Source: Prochlorococcus sp. AG-388-A01
GTDB lineage: Bacteria > Cyanobacteriota > Cyanobacteriia > PCC-6307 > Cyanobiaceae
Length of the DNA stretch: 64,000 bases
Assembly: GCA_003279945.1 (NCBI GenBank)
Contig: QCGK01000003.1
Span: 62,001-126,000, forward strand
Direction: 5' to 3'
Positions within the stretch are counted from its first letter, which is position 1; each line of letters opens with the position of its first letter. The position numbers were made by a program, and so were the translations under genes. Below the pieces are notes generated by a model. It searched no databases, had not been told where the DNA came from, and saw nothing but the letters and a program-made list of their open reading frames with translations. Positions 1 through 8,288 of this stretch are shown piece by piece.

Positions 1-2
1 TA

Positions 3-473
3 AGCGACGGCAAAAATCTAAAAAATAATTTGCAAAAGCTATTGAGTTTGGATAAGTGGATCCTCTCATCAAAGGACTCCGTCGGAATGAGGGAACAACA
101 AACTCAAATGGCAAAATCTCTCTTTGATTTGACAAAAGAATTTGGATTTGAATATTTATATGAAAAAAATAAGAAAAGCTCCTGGCCATTAGCGTGGAGT
201 TGGGCTTGTTATTGTTTTGAAATTACGAAATTAGAAATGGTTGAGAATTTTTTCTACGCGTGGAGCGCAAACCAACTTAGTGCAGCATTAAGGATTATTC
301 CTATTGGTTCAACAAAAGCACAATTAATTCAGAGAGACTTATTAGAAATAATTTCAAAAATTTCAAAAGAAATTATGGACAAAAAAATTGATGACATCTA
401 TTTTGGCAATGTAGGTTTAGCTATGGCACAACAAAATCATAATGACCTTTATACAAAACTTTTTAGAAATTAA
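3..473 (+). CDS. ureF: Urease accessory protein UreF (5' partial)
   Basis: UreF works with UreD/UreH and UreG to insert nickel into apo-urease in the cytoplasm. The reading frame is open from the first bases of the window, so the N-terminal part lies outside it; the visible stretch is about 156 residues, against roughly 225 for a full UreF. The portion around 'LDKWILSSKDSVGMREQQTQM' fits the helical UreF region that precedes its core, and the C-terminal half keeps the family pattern. The first ATG-like codon (a TTG at 30) is probably internal. It ends 3 nt before ureG, so the two are surely cotranscribed and probably translationally coupled. Confidence 0.88.
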   Translation, partial: SDGKNLKNNLQKLLSLDKWILSSKDSVGMREQQTQMAKSLFDLTKEFGFEYLYEKNKKSSWPLAWSWACYCFEITKLEMVENFFYAWSANQLSAALRIIPIGSTKAQLIQRDLLEIISKISKEIMDKKIDDIYFGNVGLAMAQQNHNDLYTKLFRN

Positions 474-476
474 TTT

Positions 477-1088
477 ATGAGCAGCAAATTGAGAGTGGGA
501 GTTGCTGGGCCTGTAGGTTCAGGAAAAACTGCATTACTAGAGACTCTATGCATAAGCCTGAAAAATAAATATGAGATAGCAGTTGTCACCAATGATATCT
601 ACACCAAAGAAGATGCTAATTTTCTAATAAATAAAAAAGTTTTAGAGGAAGGTAGGATTATTGGTGTAGAAACAGGGGGTTGTCCTCATACTGCAATAAG
701 AGAGGATTGTTCCTTAAATAAAAATGCAGTTTTAGATTTAGAAAATAAATATAATCCTTTAGATTTTGTTTTTGTAGAAAGTGGAGGTGATAATTTAGCA
801 TCTAGTTTTAGTCCAGAACTTGTAGATTTATCAATATATGTGATTGATGTATCTGCTGGAGACAAAATTCCTAGAAAAGGTGGACCAGGAATAACAAGGT
901 CAGATTTATTATTAATAAACAAAATTGACTTAGCAAATATGGTTGGTGCAGATTTAAATATTATGAAAAGTGATACGGAATTTATGAGAAAAGGGAAACC
1001 TTGGTTTTTTACCAACCTCAGTAGCGGCAAAGGAGTTGAAGAAATAACTCAATTTTTAGAATCACATATACCCAACAATCGAAACTAG
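477..1088 (+). CDS. ureG: Urease accessory GTPase UreG
   Basis: GTPase of the SIMIBI class that drives nickel delivery into urease together with UreE, UreF and UreD. The P-loop GPVGSGKT is at residues 11-18, the nickel-binding CPH motif is at C69-P70-H71, ESGGDNL begins at residue 101, and the guanine-specificity motif NKID lies near residue 148. Its 203 residues are the normal UreG length. It starts 3 nt after ureF. About 130 nt separate it from urtA, and that gap contains a new promoter, so urease assembly and urea import are adjacent but separately started units. Confidence 0.97.
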   Translation: MSSKLRVGVAGPVGSGKTALLETLCISLKNKYEIAVVTNDIYTKEDANFLINKKVLEEGRIIGVETGGCPHTAIREDCSLNKNAVLDLENKYNPLDFVFVESGGDNLASSFSPELVDLSIYVIDVSAGDKIPRKGGPGITRSDLLLINKIDLANMVGADLNIMKSDTEFMRKGKPWFFTNLSSGKGVEEITQFLESHIPNNRN

Positions 1089-1126
1089 AAAAATGTTCAT
1101 TTATAATATATTGGATTCAACAAAAA

Positions 1127-1168
1127 GTTACGACTGATACAAAACGAATCCTCACTCGTTAATAACTT
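1127..1168 (+). promoter_or_regulatory. NtcA-type promoter of urtA
   Basis: GTT-N8-TAC at 1127-1140 is a one-mismatch copy of the NtcA box GTA-N8-TAC. Exactly 22 nt further on, at 1163-1168, is TAACTT, which fits the TAN3T -10 element. This is the known architecture of NtcA-activated class II promoters in cyanobacteria. The expected start near 1175 would leave a leader of about 42 nt before the urtA ATG. Assignment is by motif and spacing only. Confidence 0.7.
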
Positions 1169-1216
1169 TTACTTTATCCCCCTAATGAGGGTCAATTACC
1201 TAATTTATCCTAATTC

Positions 1217-2494
1217 ATGAGAATTTCAAGGCGTATTTTGGCAGGATTAGCTACTGCCTCACTTGCTGTCACTGCAACTTCATGTGGTGGAGGTGGAACC
1301 TCCGGAAGTTTCGATGACACAGTAACCGTTGGTATTTTGCATTCGTTATCTGGAACAATGGCAATTTCTGAATCAACACTAGTTGATACCGAAAAAATGG
1401 CTATTGAAGAGATAAATGCTGCTGGTGGTGTAACAGTTGGCGGCAAAAGCTACAAAATAGAATACATAGTTGAAGATGGTGCATCTGACTGGCCTACATT
1501 TGCTGAAAAATCGAAGAAACTTATAGACCAAGACGGAGTTCCTGTCGTATTTGGTGGTTGGACATCTGCAAGTAGAAAGGCAATGTTACCTGTCTACGAA
1601 TCAAAAGATGCTTTCCTTTACTACCCAATTCAATATGAAGCCCAAGAATGTTCTAACAACATTTTCTATACAGGAGCTACACCAAACCAACAATCAGAAC
1701 CAGCTACGGATTTCATGTATAAGCGTTCTCCTGCAGCTGGTGGAGATTTCTTCCTTGTAGGTTCTGATTATGTTTTCCCAAGAACTTCTAATACAATTAC
1801 AAAAGCTCAGGTAAAACAGTTAGGAGGTAAAGTTGTTGGAGAAGATTACCTTCCATTAGGAAATACTGAAGTTGCTCCAATTATCTCAAAAATCAAAAAG
1901 GCGTTGCCTGATGGTGGAATAATCATTAATACACTTAATGGTGACCAAAACGTTGCATTCTTTAAACAAATTCAAGACGCAGGTATTACTCCTTCAAGTG
2001 GATACTACGTAATGAACTATTCCATTGCTGAAGAAGAGATTAGTACAATTGGTCCTGAGTTCCTTGAAGGTCACTACGGCGCATGGAACTACATGATGTC
2101 AATTGATACTCCTGCATCTAAGAAATTTGCCGCAAGTTTCAAGAAAAGATGGGGAGCTGATCGTGTTGTAGCTGATCCTCAAGAATCTGCTTATAACATG
2201 GTTTATTTGTGGAAACAGGCAGTTGAAGATGCTGGAACATTTGACGACAACGCTGTAAGGGAAGCCCTAGTTGGACAAACTTTTGATGCCCCACAAGGTC
2301 CTGTCGAGGTTATGCCTAATCACCACTTATCTCAAACTGTAAGAATTGGAGAGATTAATGCAGAGGGTGGATTTACAATTCTTGAAGAGACAGGAGTTGT
2401 TCTTCCTCAAGCATGGAACCAAAAGCATCCAAGTTCAAAAGGATTTGCCTGCGATTGGACAGATCCTTCAAAAGGAGAAAAGTATAAGCTTTAA
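1217..2494 (+). CDS. urtA: Urea ABC transporter, substrate-binding lipoprotein UrtA
   Basis: Periplasmic binding protein of the high-affinity urea importer (branched-chain amino-acid/amide family). The N-terminus has basic residues, a hydrophobic stretch and a lipobox-like end with the lipidated Cys at residue 23, followed by a Gly-rich linker. The mature part begins with TVGILHSLSG and contains the long type-I periplasmic-binding fold; 425 residues is normal for UrtA. Codon use is more G+C-rich than in the neighbours, as expected for a highly expressed gene. It follows an NtcA-like promoter and is closed by a hairpin, so binding protein is probably made in excess over the membrane subunits. 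Confidence 0.97.
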   Translation: MRISRRILAGLATASLAVTATSCGGGGTSGSFDDTVTVGILHSLSGTMAISESTLVDTEKMAIEEINAAGGVTVGGKSYKIEYIVEDGASDWPTFAEKSKKLIDQDGVPVVFGGWTSASRKAMLPVYESKDAFLYYPIQYEAQECSNNIFYTGATPNQQSEPATDFMYKRSPAAGGDFFLVGSDYVFPRTSNTITKAQVKQLGGKVVGEDYLPLGNTEVAPIISKIKKALPDGGIIINTLNGDQNVAFFKQIQDAGITPSSGYYVMNYSIAEEEISTIGPEFLEGHYGAWNYMMSIDTPASKKFAASFKKRWGADRVVADPQESAYNMVYLWKQAVEDAGTFDDNAVREALVGQTFDAPQGPVEVMPNHHLSQTVRIGEINAEGGFTILEETGVVLPQAWNQKHPSSKGFACDWTDPSKGEKYKL

Positions 2495-2521
2495 TTTCAA
2501 TTAAAACCTATACTTCAAAAT

Positions 2522-2550
2522 AAAAGGAGGTTAACACCTCCTTTTATTTT
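2522..2550 (+). terminator. Hairpin terminator/attenuator between urtA and urtB
   Basis: Perfect 10-bp stem AAAAGGAGGT / ACCTCCTTTT (2522-2531 and 2536-2545) with loop TAAC, followed by a T-rich stretch. It sits 28 nt after the urtA stop and 34 nt before the urtB start on the same strand. It probably terminates part of the transcripts and lets some read through, lowering expression of urtBCDE relative to urtA. Confidence 0.8.
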
Positions 2551-2578
2551 ATATAATCAAATATTTTCTTTTTCTAAA

Positions 2579-3733
2579 TTGGAGTTACTTCTCGATAGTC
2601 TTTTTAATGGTGTTGCAATCGGATCTGTACTACTCGTTGCTGCATTAGGTCTTGCAATTGTATTTGGTCTTATGGGTGTAATTAATCTTGCCCATGGAGA
2701 GCTTATGATGCTTGGAGCTTACACTACATACGTTACACAATTAATTTTCAAATTACCTATATTAAAACCCTTCTACAATTCATACATAATAGTTTCAATT
2801 TTTCTTGCTTTTATTGTTAGTGGAGTGGTAGGCATTCTCCTTGAAAAAACAATAATAAGAAAGCTTTATGGAAGTCCACTAGAAACACTTCTCGCCACCT
2901 GGGGAGTAAGCTTAATTCTTCAACAATTTGTAAGAAGTGTACCTTTGGCTTACGGGACTGGTCTTGTTATAAGTCTGATAATTGGTTTATTTTTACCGAC
3001 AACTTTTCCTTCAAAAATAAAAGAATCAATAAATTTTAAATATTTTAAATTTAGTTCTTGGATATTTGCTGCTTTAACTGGGGTCCTGTCAGGTAGCGTA
3101 ATCTCATCCTCTGTCAGCAAACTTAGTAGAGCAAGTGCTCGTAATGTTGATGTAACAGCACCCTCTTGGATGAGAGGTCAAGTAGAGATTATTGGGACTG
3201 CTTTTCCTAAAACAAGATTAATGATAATTGTAATTACACTAATCTCTGTAATAGCAATAACATTATTCCTTAATCAAAGTGCATGGGGTATGCGTATAAG
3301 AGCAGTTACTCAGAACAGACAAATGAGCGATTGCCTTGGTATATCAACAGAAAAAGTAGATATTATTACTTTTGGAATAGGCTCTGGATTGGCAGGAGTT
3401 GCCGGAGTAGCAGTATCACTTTTAGGTTCTGTAGGACCAAATGTTGGAGGAAACTATATAGTTGGTTGTTTTATGGTTGTAGTGCTAGGAGGAGTAGGCA
3501 ATTTATTAGGAACAGTACTTGCTTCATTTGGAATAGGAATAATGACTGATTTAATTGGAGCAGGAAGGCTCTTATCAATATGGCCAGATATGCCTTTACC
3601 TCTATCAAACACAATCAACTTTTTTGCGACCACAAGTATGGCAAGGGTAATGATTTTTGCACTAATTGTTATATTCTTACAATTTAAACCTACAGGTTTA
3701 TTTCCTCAAAAAGGAAGGTTGGTAGAAAACTAA
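2579..3733 (+). CDS. urtB: Urea ABC transporter permease UrtB
   Basis: Inner-membrane permease of the LivH family that forms the urea channel with UrtC. It is very hydrophobic, with the LivH-type N-terminus and NLAHGE motif near residue 38, and a C-terminal region with GGVGNLLGT-type sequence. The start codon is TTG at 2579; MELLLDSLFNG fits the family N-terminus, and no better start lies upstream before the hairpin. At 384 residues it matches cyanobacterial UrtB, which carries a periplasmic segment between membrane helices that LivH lacks. Its TAA overlaps the urtC ATG by one base (TAATG). Confidence 0.95.
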   Translation: MELLLDSLFNGVAIGSVLLVAALGLAIVFGLMGVINLAHGELMMLGAYTTYVTQLIFKLPILKPFYNSYIIVSIFLAFIVSGVVGILLEKTIIRKLYGSPLETLLATWGVSLILQQFVRSVPLAYGTGLVISLIIGLFLPTTFPSKIKESINFKYFKFSSWIFAALTGVLSGSVISSSVSKLSRASARNVDVTAPSWMRGQVEIIGTAFPKTRLMIIVITLISVIAITLFLNQSAWGMRIRAVTQNRQMSDCLGISTEKVDIITFGIGSGLAGVAGVAVSLLGSVGPNVGGNYIVGCFMVVVLGGVGNLLGTVLASFGIGIMTDLIGAGRLLSIWPDMPLPLSNTINFFATTSMARVMIFALIVIFLQFKPTGLFPQKGRLVEN

Positions 3734-4863
3734 TGTCCTTAAATAAAATTAAATTTGATAAAAAAATAGTATTATCATTTTGGATAATATTAATAGCCTT
3801 AATTATTGCAGCACCAACTCTACTCCCTGTATTTAGACTAAACCTTCTGGGTAGATACCTATCCTTGTCCATAGTTGCTCTTGGAGTAGATCTTATTTGG
3901 GGATATACAGGTTTACTAAGCCTTGGACAAGGTATATTTTTTGCACTAGGTGGATATTGTGCAGCAATGTATTTGCAAATAACCAGCTCCTCTGAATTTC
4001 CAAATAATATTCCAGAATTTTTTGCTTTATATGGTGTAGAAAAATTACCTTTTTTCTGGGAACCGTTTAGATCACCAATTTTCACCTTCTTCGCTATCTG
4101 GATAATTCCAGCATTAGTTTCAGGTTTAATTGGATTTCTTGTTTTCAGGAATAGAATCAAAGGGGTATATTTTTCTATACTTACTCAAGCTTCTCTTCTT
4201 GTATTCTTCAACTTCTTTAATGGCCAACAAAAACTTATTAATGGAACAAATGGATTAAAAACAGATGTAACACAACTATTTGGTAAGATGGTAGGTTCTG
4301 AATCCATGCAAAGAATGTTCTTTTGGGTGACTGCCATCCTAGTAATAGCAGCATGGTTTTTTGCAAAGTGGGTAGTTAAAGGGCGATTTGGCAATATTCT
4401 TATAGGAATCCGAGATGATGAACCACGAGTTAGGTTTACAGGATACAATCCAGTGATATTTAAGACGATAATATTTTCTATTGCTGGAGGTCTCGCTGGC
4501 ATTTCGGGAGCTTTATATACTGTTCAGTCTGGAATAGTCTCACCACAATTTATGACAGTTCCCTTTTCTATAGAAATGGTCATATGGGTTGCAGTTGGAG
4601 GGAGGGGAACATTATTGGGAGCGATACTGGGAGCAGTTTTCATCAACTATGCAAAAAGTCTAGTAAGTGAAGCTTTACCTGCTAGCTGGATGTTTATTCA
4701 AGGAGGATTATTTATCTTAGTTGTAACAGCTCTGCCAGAGGGAGTTTTAGGATGGATTCAAGGAGATGGTCCTAGGAATCTTCTTCAAAGATTTGGTTTA
4801 AAAAGGAAGATTGAAACCTATCCAAGCTTAGAAGTTAACAATAAGGAGGGGAATAATGAATAA
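3733..4863 (+). CDS. urtC: Urea ABC transporter permease UrtC
   Basis: Second membrane subunit (LivM family) of the urea importer. It has multiple hydrophobic segments, the LivM signature GYTGLLSLGQG near residue 57, and GGRGTLLGAILGA in the C-terminal half, where the coupling helix contacts the ATPases. Length 376 is typical. Its start shares a base with the urtB stop, and its end overlaps urtD by 8 nt, which indicates coupled translation. Confidence 0.96.
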   Translation: MSLNKIKFDKKIVLSFWIILIALIIAAPTLLPVFRLNLLGRYLSLSIVALGVDLIWGYTGLLSLGQGIFFALGGYCAAMYLQITSSSEFPNNIPEFFALYGVEKLPFFWEPFRSPIFTFFAIWIIPALVSGLIGFLVFRNRIKGVYFSILTQASLLVFFNFFNGQQKLINGTNGLKTDVTQLFGKMVGSESMQRMFFWVTAILVIAAWFFAKWVVKGRFGNILIGIRDDEPRVRFTGYNPVIFKTIIFSIAGGLAGISGALYTVQSGIVSPQFMTVPFSIEMVIWVAVGGRGTLLGAILGAVFINYAKSLVSEALPASWMFIQGGLFILVVTALPEGVLGWIQGDGPRNLLQRFGLKRKIETYPSLEVNNKEGNNE

Positions 4864-5605
4864 TAAAGATCTTCTAAATTTAATAGATATTACTGTTAGT
4901 TTCGAGGGTTTTTTAGCTCTCAATAAACTTAATTTAAATTTAAAGAAAGGAGAATTAAGAGCTGTAATAGGACCCAACGGCGCAGGTAAAACAACGTTTC
5001 TTGATGTAATAACTGGAAAGGTTAAGCCAACAAAAGGTGAAGTAATTTTTAAAGGGAAATCTTTAGTAGGTAGAAAGGAGCATAAAATTGCCAGACTTGG
5101 AGTTGGAAGAAAGTTCCAAAGTCCAAGAATCTTTGAAAATCTAACGGTTAAAGAAAATCTTGAAATATCGGTGACAACTCCTAAAAGTCCCTTAAACCTC
5201 ATAAATAAGAGTATTAAGGATGAGCAGGTTAATGAGATTAAACGTCTTATGAAGATTGTTAATTTAGCTCAAAAAGTTGATTCTAAAGCTGGTTCTTTAT
5301 CACATGGCCAAAAACAATGGCTCGAGATAGCAATGTTAGTAGGACAGAAGCCAGATTTAATGTTAGTAGACGAACCTGTTGCTGGTTTAACTGATGAAGA
5401 AACTGATCTTACAGCTGATTTATTAAAGTCTTTATCAGGAGAAAATACCGTAGTGGTAATTGATCACGATATGGAATTTATTAGAAGACTTGATAGTAAT
5501 GTTTCAGTATTAAATCAGGGCACAGTATTATGTGAGGGAACGATGGAAACCATACAAAAAGACAAAAAAGTTATTGATGTTTATTTAGGAAGACCTGAGG
5601 ACTAG
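4856..5605 (+). CDS. urtD: Urea ABC transporter ATP-binding protein UrtD
   Basis: One of two ATPases (LivG-like) that energise urea import. Walker A GPNGAGKT is at residues 39-46, signature LSHGQ at 148-152, and Walker B LMLVDEP at 168-174. The LSHGQ(K)QWLEI form of the signature is characteristic of the UrtD branch. It has 249 residues. It starts within the end of urtC behind an AAGGAGGGG Shine-Dalgarno stretch and lies 2 nt before urtE. Confidence 0.96.
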   Translation: MNNKDLLNLIDITVSFEGFLALNKLNLNLKKGELRAVIGPNGAGKTTFLDVITGKVKPTKGEVIFKGKSLVGRKEHKIARLGVGRKFQSPRIFENLTVKENLEISVTTPKSPLNLINKSIKDEQVNEIKRLMKIVNLAQKVDSKAGSLSHGQKQWLEIAMLVGQKPDLMLVDEPVAGLTDEETDLTADLLKSLSGENTVVVIDHDMEFIRRLDSNVSVLNQGTVLCEGTMETIQKDKKVIDVYLGRPED

Positions 5606-5607
5606 TT

Positions 5608-6318
5608 ATGGAAAATTTACTCGAAATAAAATCGTTAAATACTTATTATGGCGAGAGTCATATTCTTAGAGATGTAGATTTAAATGTTAAATCAGGAGAA
5701 ATGGTTTGTTTGATTGGAAGAAATGGAGTTGGCAAAACAACTTTATTGAAATCACTAATTGGTTTGTTGAAACAAAAAAAAGGCGATATTTATTTGATTG
5801 GTGAAAATATCAATAGAAAAGCACCTCATCAGAGGGCTAGGAAAGGAATGGCTTACGTTCCTCAAGGGAGAGAAATTATTCCATATCTATCAGTTGAAGA
5901 GAATCTTATGTTAGGAATGGAGTCTCTTCCAGGTGGATTATCTAAGAACAAGAAAATAGATGCATTTATTTATGATCTCTTCCCAATCCTAAAAGATTTC
6001 CTTCAAAGGAAAGGGGGGGATCTTAGTGGAGGGCAACAACAGCAATTAGCTATTGCAAGAGCATTGCTGGGTAAACCTCAACTTCTATTACTTGACGAGC
6101 CAACGGAAGGAATTCAGCCGAATATAGTTTTAGATATTGAAAATGCAATTAACCAGATAATTAGAGATACAGGAATTGGTGTTTTATTAGTTGAACAACA
6201 CTTGCATTTTGTAAGACAAGCCAATAGATATTATGCGATGCAACGCGGAGGTATTGTAGCTAGCGGAAATACTAGTGAGTTGAGTCAAGCAGTTATAGAT
6301 AAATTCTTAAGTGTTTAA
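5608..6318 (+). CDS. urtE: Urea ABC transporter ATP-binding protein UrtE
   Basis: Second ATPase (LivF-like) of the urea importer. Walker A GRNGVGKT is at residues 37-44, signature LSGGQ at 139-143, Walker B LLLLDEP at 159-165, and the H-loop in LLVEQHLHF. It has 236 residues, normal for UrtE. It is the last gene of the operon; no clear hairpin follows, and the next genes lie on the other strand. Confidence 0.96.
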   Translation: MENLLEIKSLNTYYGESHILRDVDLNVKSGEMVCLIGRNGVGKTTLLKSLIGLLKQKKGDIYLIGENINRKAPHQRARKGMAYVPQGREIIPYLSVEENLMLGMESLPGGLSKNKKIDAFIYDLFPILKDFLQRKGGDLSGGQQQQLAIARALLGKPQLLLLDEPTEGIQPNIVLDIENAINQIIRDTGIGVLLVEQHLHFVRQANRYYAMQRGGIVASGNTSELSQAVIDKFLSV

Positions 6319-6350
6319 TTAAATTGTTTTAGATTATATAAAACTTTTAT

Positions 6351-6515
6351 TCATTTTTCACATCTTATAAGGTCTATACTGTTTGGATGCTCATTTATAT
6401 ACTTATTAAATTCCATTGCAAGTGTTCTAGCCTCATAAGCGTCAAAAGCATAAAAACAATTTTCTAATCTTATATTTTGAAAATCACGGTAATGGACTGT
6501 ATATGGCTTCAACAT
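6351..6515 (-). CDS. Small conserved-looking protein, 54 aa
   Basis: A complete ATG-to-TGA frame encoding 54 residues beginning MLKPYTVHYRDFQN. The protein is soluble and mixed alpha/beta in character, rich in Tyr, Asn and Glu, with no membrane segment and no motif I can name. Balanced composition, including residues from GC-containing codons, in a very AT-rich stretch argues for real coding. It runs convergently towards urtE with a 32-nt gap. Function unknown. Confidence 0.6.
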   Translation of the reverse strand: MLKPYTVHYRDFQNIRLENCFYAFDAYEARTLAMEFNKYINEHPNSIDLIRCEK

Positions 6516-6672
6516 AATATTTTTGTTTATTTAAATTTGCTAAAAAGCAATTATTTCATATCTCAACCATGCATATGTTCAAAAATTTTAAGTACATCTT
6601 TTGTTGTTATCAAAATATTTTGACTTGAATTATGTATTAAAAGATACTTTATAAAGAAATAAAGAAATTAAT

Positions 6673-6783
6673 CTATTTTTTTTTAATTTTAGAATCTTGC
6701 TTTTTACCTTCTATTAAAAAAACAAATTTCGATAAAATATAGCCAAAAACTGGAACCCAAAACTTTTCATAAAAAATTTTCAT
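6673..6783 (-). CDS. Candidate small membrane protein, 36 aa
   Basis: An ATG-to-TAG frame of 36 residues starting MKIFYEKFWVPVFGY. A hydrophobic core at about residues 9-24 is followed by a Lys-rich tail, consistent with one membrane helix and a positive cytoplasmic end. It begins 6 nt after the stop of the 57-aa frame upstream on the same strand, so the two could form an operon. No family recognised; low-complexity AT-rich sequence could produce such a frame by chance. Confidence 0.4.
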   Translation of the reverse strand: MKIFYEKFWVPVFGYILSKFVFLIEGKKQDSKIKKK

Positions 6784-6789
6784 AAAAAA

Positions 6790-6963
6790 TTAAGCAGCTA
6801 ATGATTCGTTATCTTCAATTTCAGTTTTATTTACAAGCTTCAAATCTATAGAATTAAATAATTGTTGCATGAGCAGTAAATCAAGTTCCCCTTTCAACAA
6901 ATTAACATCAGATGAAAGTAGATCATCAACAAAATCATCAAAAGTATCAGAAAGAGGACTCAC
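6790..6963 (-). CDS. Candidate small acidic protein, 57 aa (GTG start)
   Basis: A frame of 57 residues from a GTG at 6963 to TAA, rich in Asp, Leu and Ser (a DTFDDFVDDLL stretch near the start, then SSDVNLLKGELDLLL). The pattern suggests acidic amphipathic helices. There is no in-frame ATG before Met32 and an in-frame stop lies further upstream, so GTG is the most plausible start. No known domain. The composition differs from surrounding non-coding DNA, which favours a real gene. Confidence 0.5.
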   Translation of the reverse strand: MSPLSDTFDDFVDDLLSSDVNLLKGELDLLLMQQLFNSIDLKLVNKTEIEDNESLAA

Positions 6964-7371
6964 AATTAGAAATATTTTTTTGTCATTATCATCGCATTAA
7001 CAATAAAAGTCAATCAAATTTGTATACTAATTTTTAAATTTTTGAATATAAATGAATAAAGACTAAAAAAAATTCAAAAATAAATATAAACAAGCAAAAT
7101 AATAGATTCAATATCAAGCTCAGGGTCTTTTAATTAAATTTCATTTATCTTGCTTTTCTTAATTTTATATCTCTTCTCATTAGCATTATCAAAACGACAA
7201 TACACATATTTGCTAAAAAGAAATTTAAAAAAATCATCCTCAAACCATTAAATTTATTTATAGCTAGACAATTGATAAGACAATTAGAAAAGAATCACTT
7301 AAAAATATTTTAGACGCTATGTATTTTTATAGAAATTAAATTTGATCTTTAAAGAGCTTATTTTTTAAAAA
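6964..7371. other. Gene-poor AT-rich stretch
   Basis: About 400 bases of extremely AT-rich sequence with no recognisable RNA, hairpin terminator or repeat. The only coding candidate is a 30-residue hydrophobic frame on the minus strand, listed separately. Confidence 0.5.
7145..7237 (-). CDS. Candidate 30-aa single-helix membrane peptide
   Basis: ATG-to-TAA frame of 30 residues starting MIFLNFFLANMCIVV: a continuous hydrophobic stretch of about 20 residues, then a strongly basic tail (RRDIKLRKAR). This is the usual shape of small bacterial membrane proteins. A GAGG stretch precedes the ATG, but very closely. No homologue recognised, and a chance frame is possible. Confidence 0.28.
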   Translation of the reverse strand: MIFLNFFLANMCIVVLIMLMRRDIKLRKAR

Positions 7372-7686
7372 TTATTTTTTAATTAGCTCGAAGTAACCAT
7401 TTTTATTTAATAAGTACTTATCAAACCAAAGGCTTAATAGATTGTCTAATCCTATTCCATTCATTTTATTTTTTTGAGAAGTCTTATAGTCTGAAAGTGC
7501 AAGCAATAAGTACGGAAAAATCATATCTGAAACCCCTTTTGGAAGTTTTTCTAAAGGTACTCCATGCGCTCTATCCCATAAAATTTGCATATCCTGAGAG
7601 AACAAACAACTCCAATAACTAAAATTACAATATAACTTGTCTGGAGGGAGTAGATTTACAGATAAAACTGGGAGAGATGAATTCAT
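7372..7686 (-). CDS. Hypothetical protein, 104 aa
   Basis: A protein of 104 residues starting MNSSLPVLSVNLLPPDKLY. It has several aromatic and Trp residues, two cysteines (C20 and C27), and no clear membrane segment or signal peptide. The sequence looks like a folded soluble domain, but I do not recognise a family. It lies upstream of the gene-poor stretch and downstream of the RHH-like gene on the same strand, 127 nt away. Confidence 0.65.
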   Translation of the reverse strand: MNSSLPVLSVNLLPPDKLYCNFSYWSCLFSQDMQILWDRAHGVPLEKLPKGVSDMIFPYLLLALSDYKTSQKNKMNGIGLDNLLSLWFDKYLLNKNGYFELIKK

Positions 7687-7790
7687 AGTAATAAAACTTT
7701 TATGGATAAATTGAATTTAGGCTTTTGAAATGGTGATAAATAATTTCTAATATGAAAATCTCCCATAAATACAACTTAAATTTAACGCAA

Positions 7791-7812
7791 AGTGCAGCAC
7801 TTAACAACACTT
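7791..7812. repeat. Octamer repeat cluster CA(G/A)CACTT, downstream copy
   Basis: CAGCACTT at 7795-7802 and CAACACTT at 7805-7812 lie in direct orientation with a 10-bp period. The first is also the right half of the 13-bp palindrome AAGTGCAGCACTT at 7790-7802. The cluster ends one base before the stop of the RHH-like gene; matching copies occur in that gene's promoter region. Possible operator. Confidence 0.45.
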
Positions 7813-7813
7813 T

Positions 7814-8212
7814 TTAATTGTTATATTTATCCATCATTTCCTGAAATTTAAGAAATGATAAAAACTTTTTATAAGTTTGCAAGTCAAAAGCATCCTGATT
7901 TGCCTCATTTAAATGGATTGATTTACTTGGTTTAAAATGTTTTCCTAATTTAGTATCAATTGAAAGTTTTGCATTTTCTATAGAGTTAACAGAGTATTCA
8001 GATAGGTTTTCTGAATAATGATTAATCAGTTTATATGATTGATTTACTTTACCAATTTTTTTATTAAATATACCTCTTATAGAAAGTGCCTCCTCTACCA
8101 AAATACTTATTATTTTTGAATTACTTAAATTGTTCTCTATGCTCAACTTATCAATTATTCTCATAACATCTTCTCTAGGAATAAAACCAACTCTTTTTTT
8201 CTTGGTAGGCAT
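7814..8212 (-). CDS. Ribbon-helix-helix-like DNA-binding protein, 132 aa
   Basis: The N-terminal 50 residues follow the ribbon-helix-helix pattern: a basic lead (PTKKKR), a short strand VGFIPRED, helix VMRIIDKLSIEN, then the 'LSNSKIISILVEEAL' helix. This is the fold of MetJ/Arc/CopG-type regulators. Residues 50-132 resemble no family I know. The gene is flanked by copies of the octamer CA(G/A)CACTT at its 3' end and in the promoter region shared with the divergent 49-aa gene, which suggests self-regulation. The fold is inferred from the residue pattern; target and role are unknown. Confidence 0.6.
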   Translation of the reverse strand: MPTKKKRVGFIPREDVMRIIDKLSIENNLSNSKIISILVEEALSIRGIFNKKIGKVNQSYKLINHYSENLSEYSVNSIENAKLSIDTKLGKHFKPSKSIHLNEANQDAFDLQTYKKFLSFLKFQEMMDKYNN

Positions 8213-8231
8213 TTAAAAATTAATTAAAGTT

Positions 8232-8260
8232 CAGCACTTGACTGTAATAAGTGTTGCACT
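8232..8260. promoter_or_regulatory. Octamer inverted repeat, probable operator in divergent promoter
   Basis: CAGCACTT (8232-8239) and, on the opposite strand, CAACACTT (8249-8256) form an inverted pair 9 bp apart. The stretch 8249-8260 read on the minus strand is AGTGCAACACTT, an 11/12 match to 7791-7802. It lies between the RHH-like gene and the divergent 49-aa gene, the expected place for an autoregulatory operator. Confidence 0.45.
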
Positions 8261-8288
8261 ATATTCATTATAAGTCAATTAAATTCTA

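Noticed and set aside
686..1030. Minus-strand frame of 114 codons inside ureG
   Set aside because: Fully overlaps a gene with all catalytic motifs; the antisense product is low-complexity (Ser, Lys, Leu, Phe) and resembles no protein. Same for the long antisense frames in urtC, urtD, ilvD, lpxD/leuB and prk.
6563..6666. Minus-strand open stretch ending in TTKDVLKIFEHMHG, protein-like
   Set aside because: No ATG, GTG or TTG start in frame after the upstream stop. It could be a remnant or use a rare start, but I cannot support a gene.
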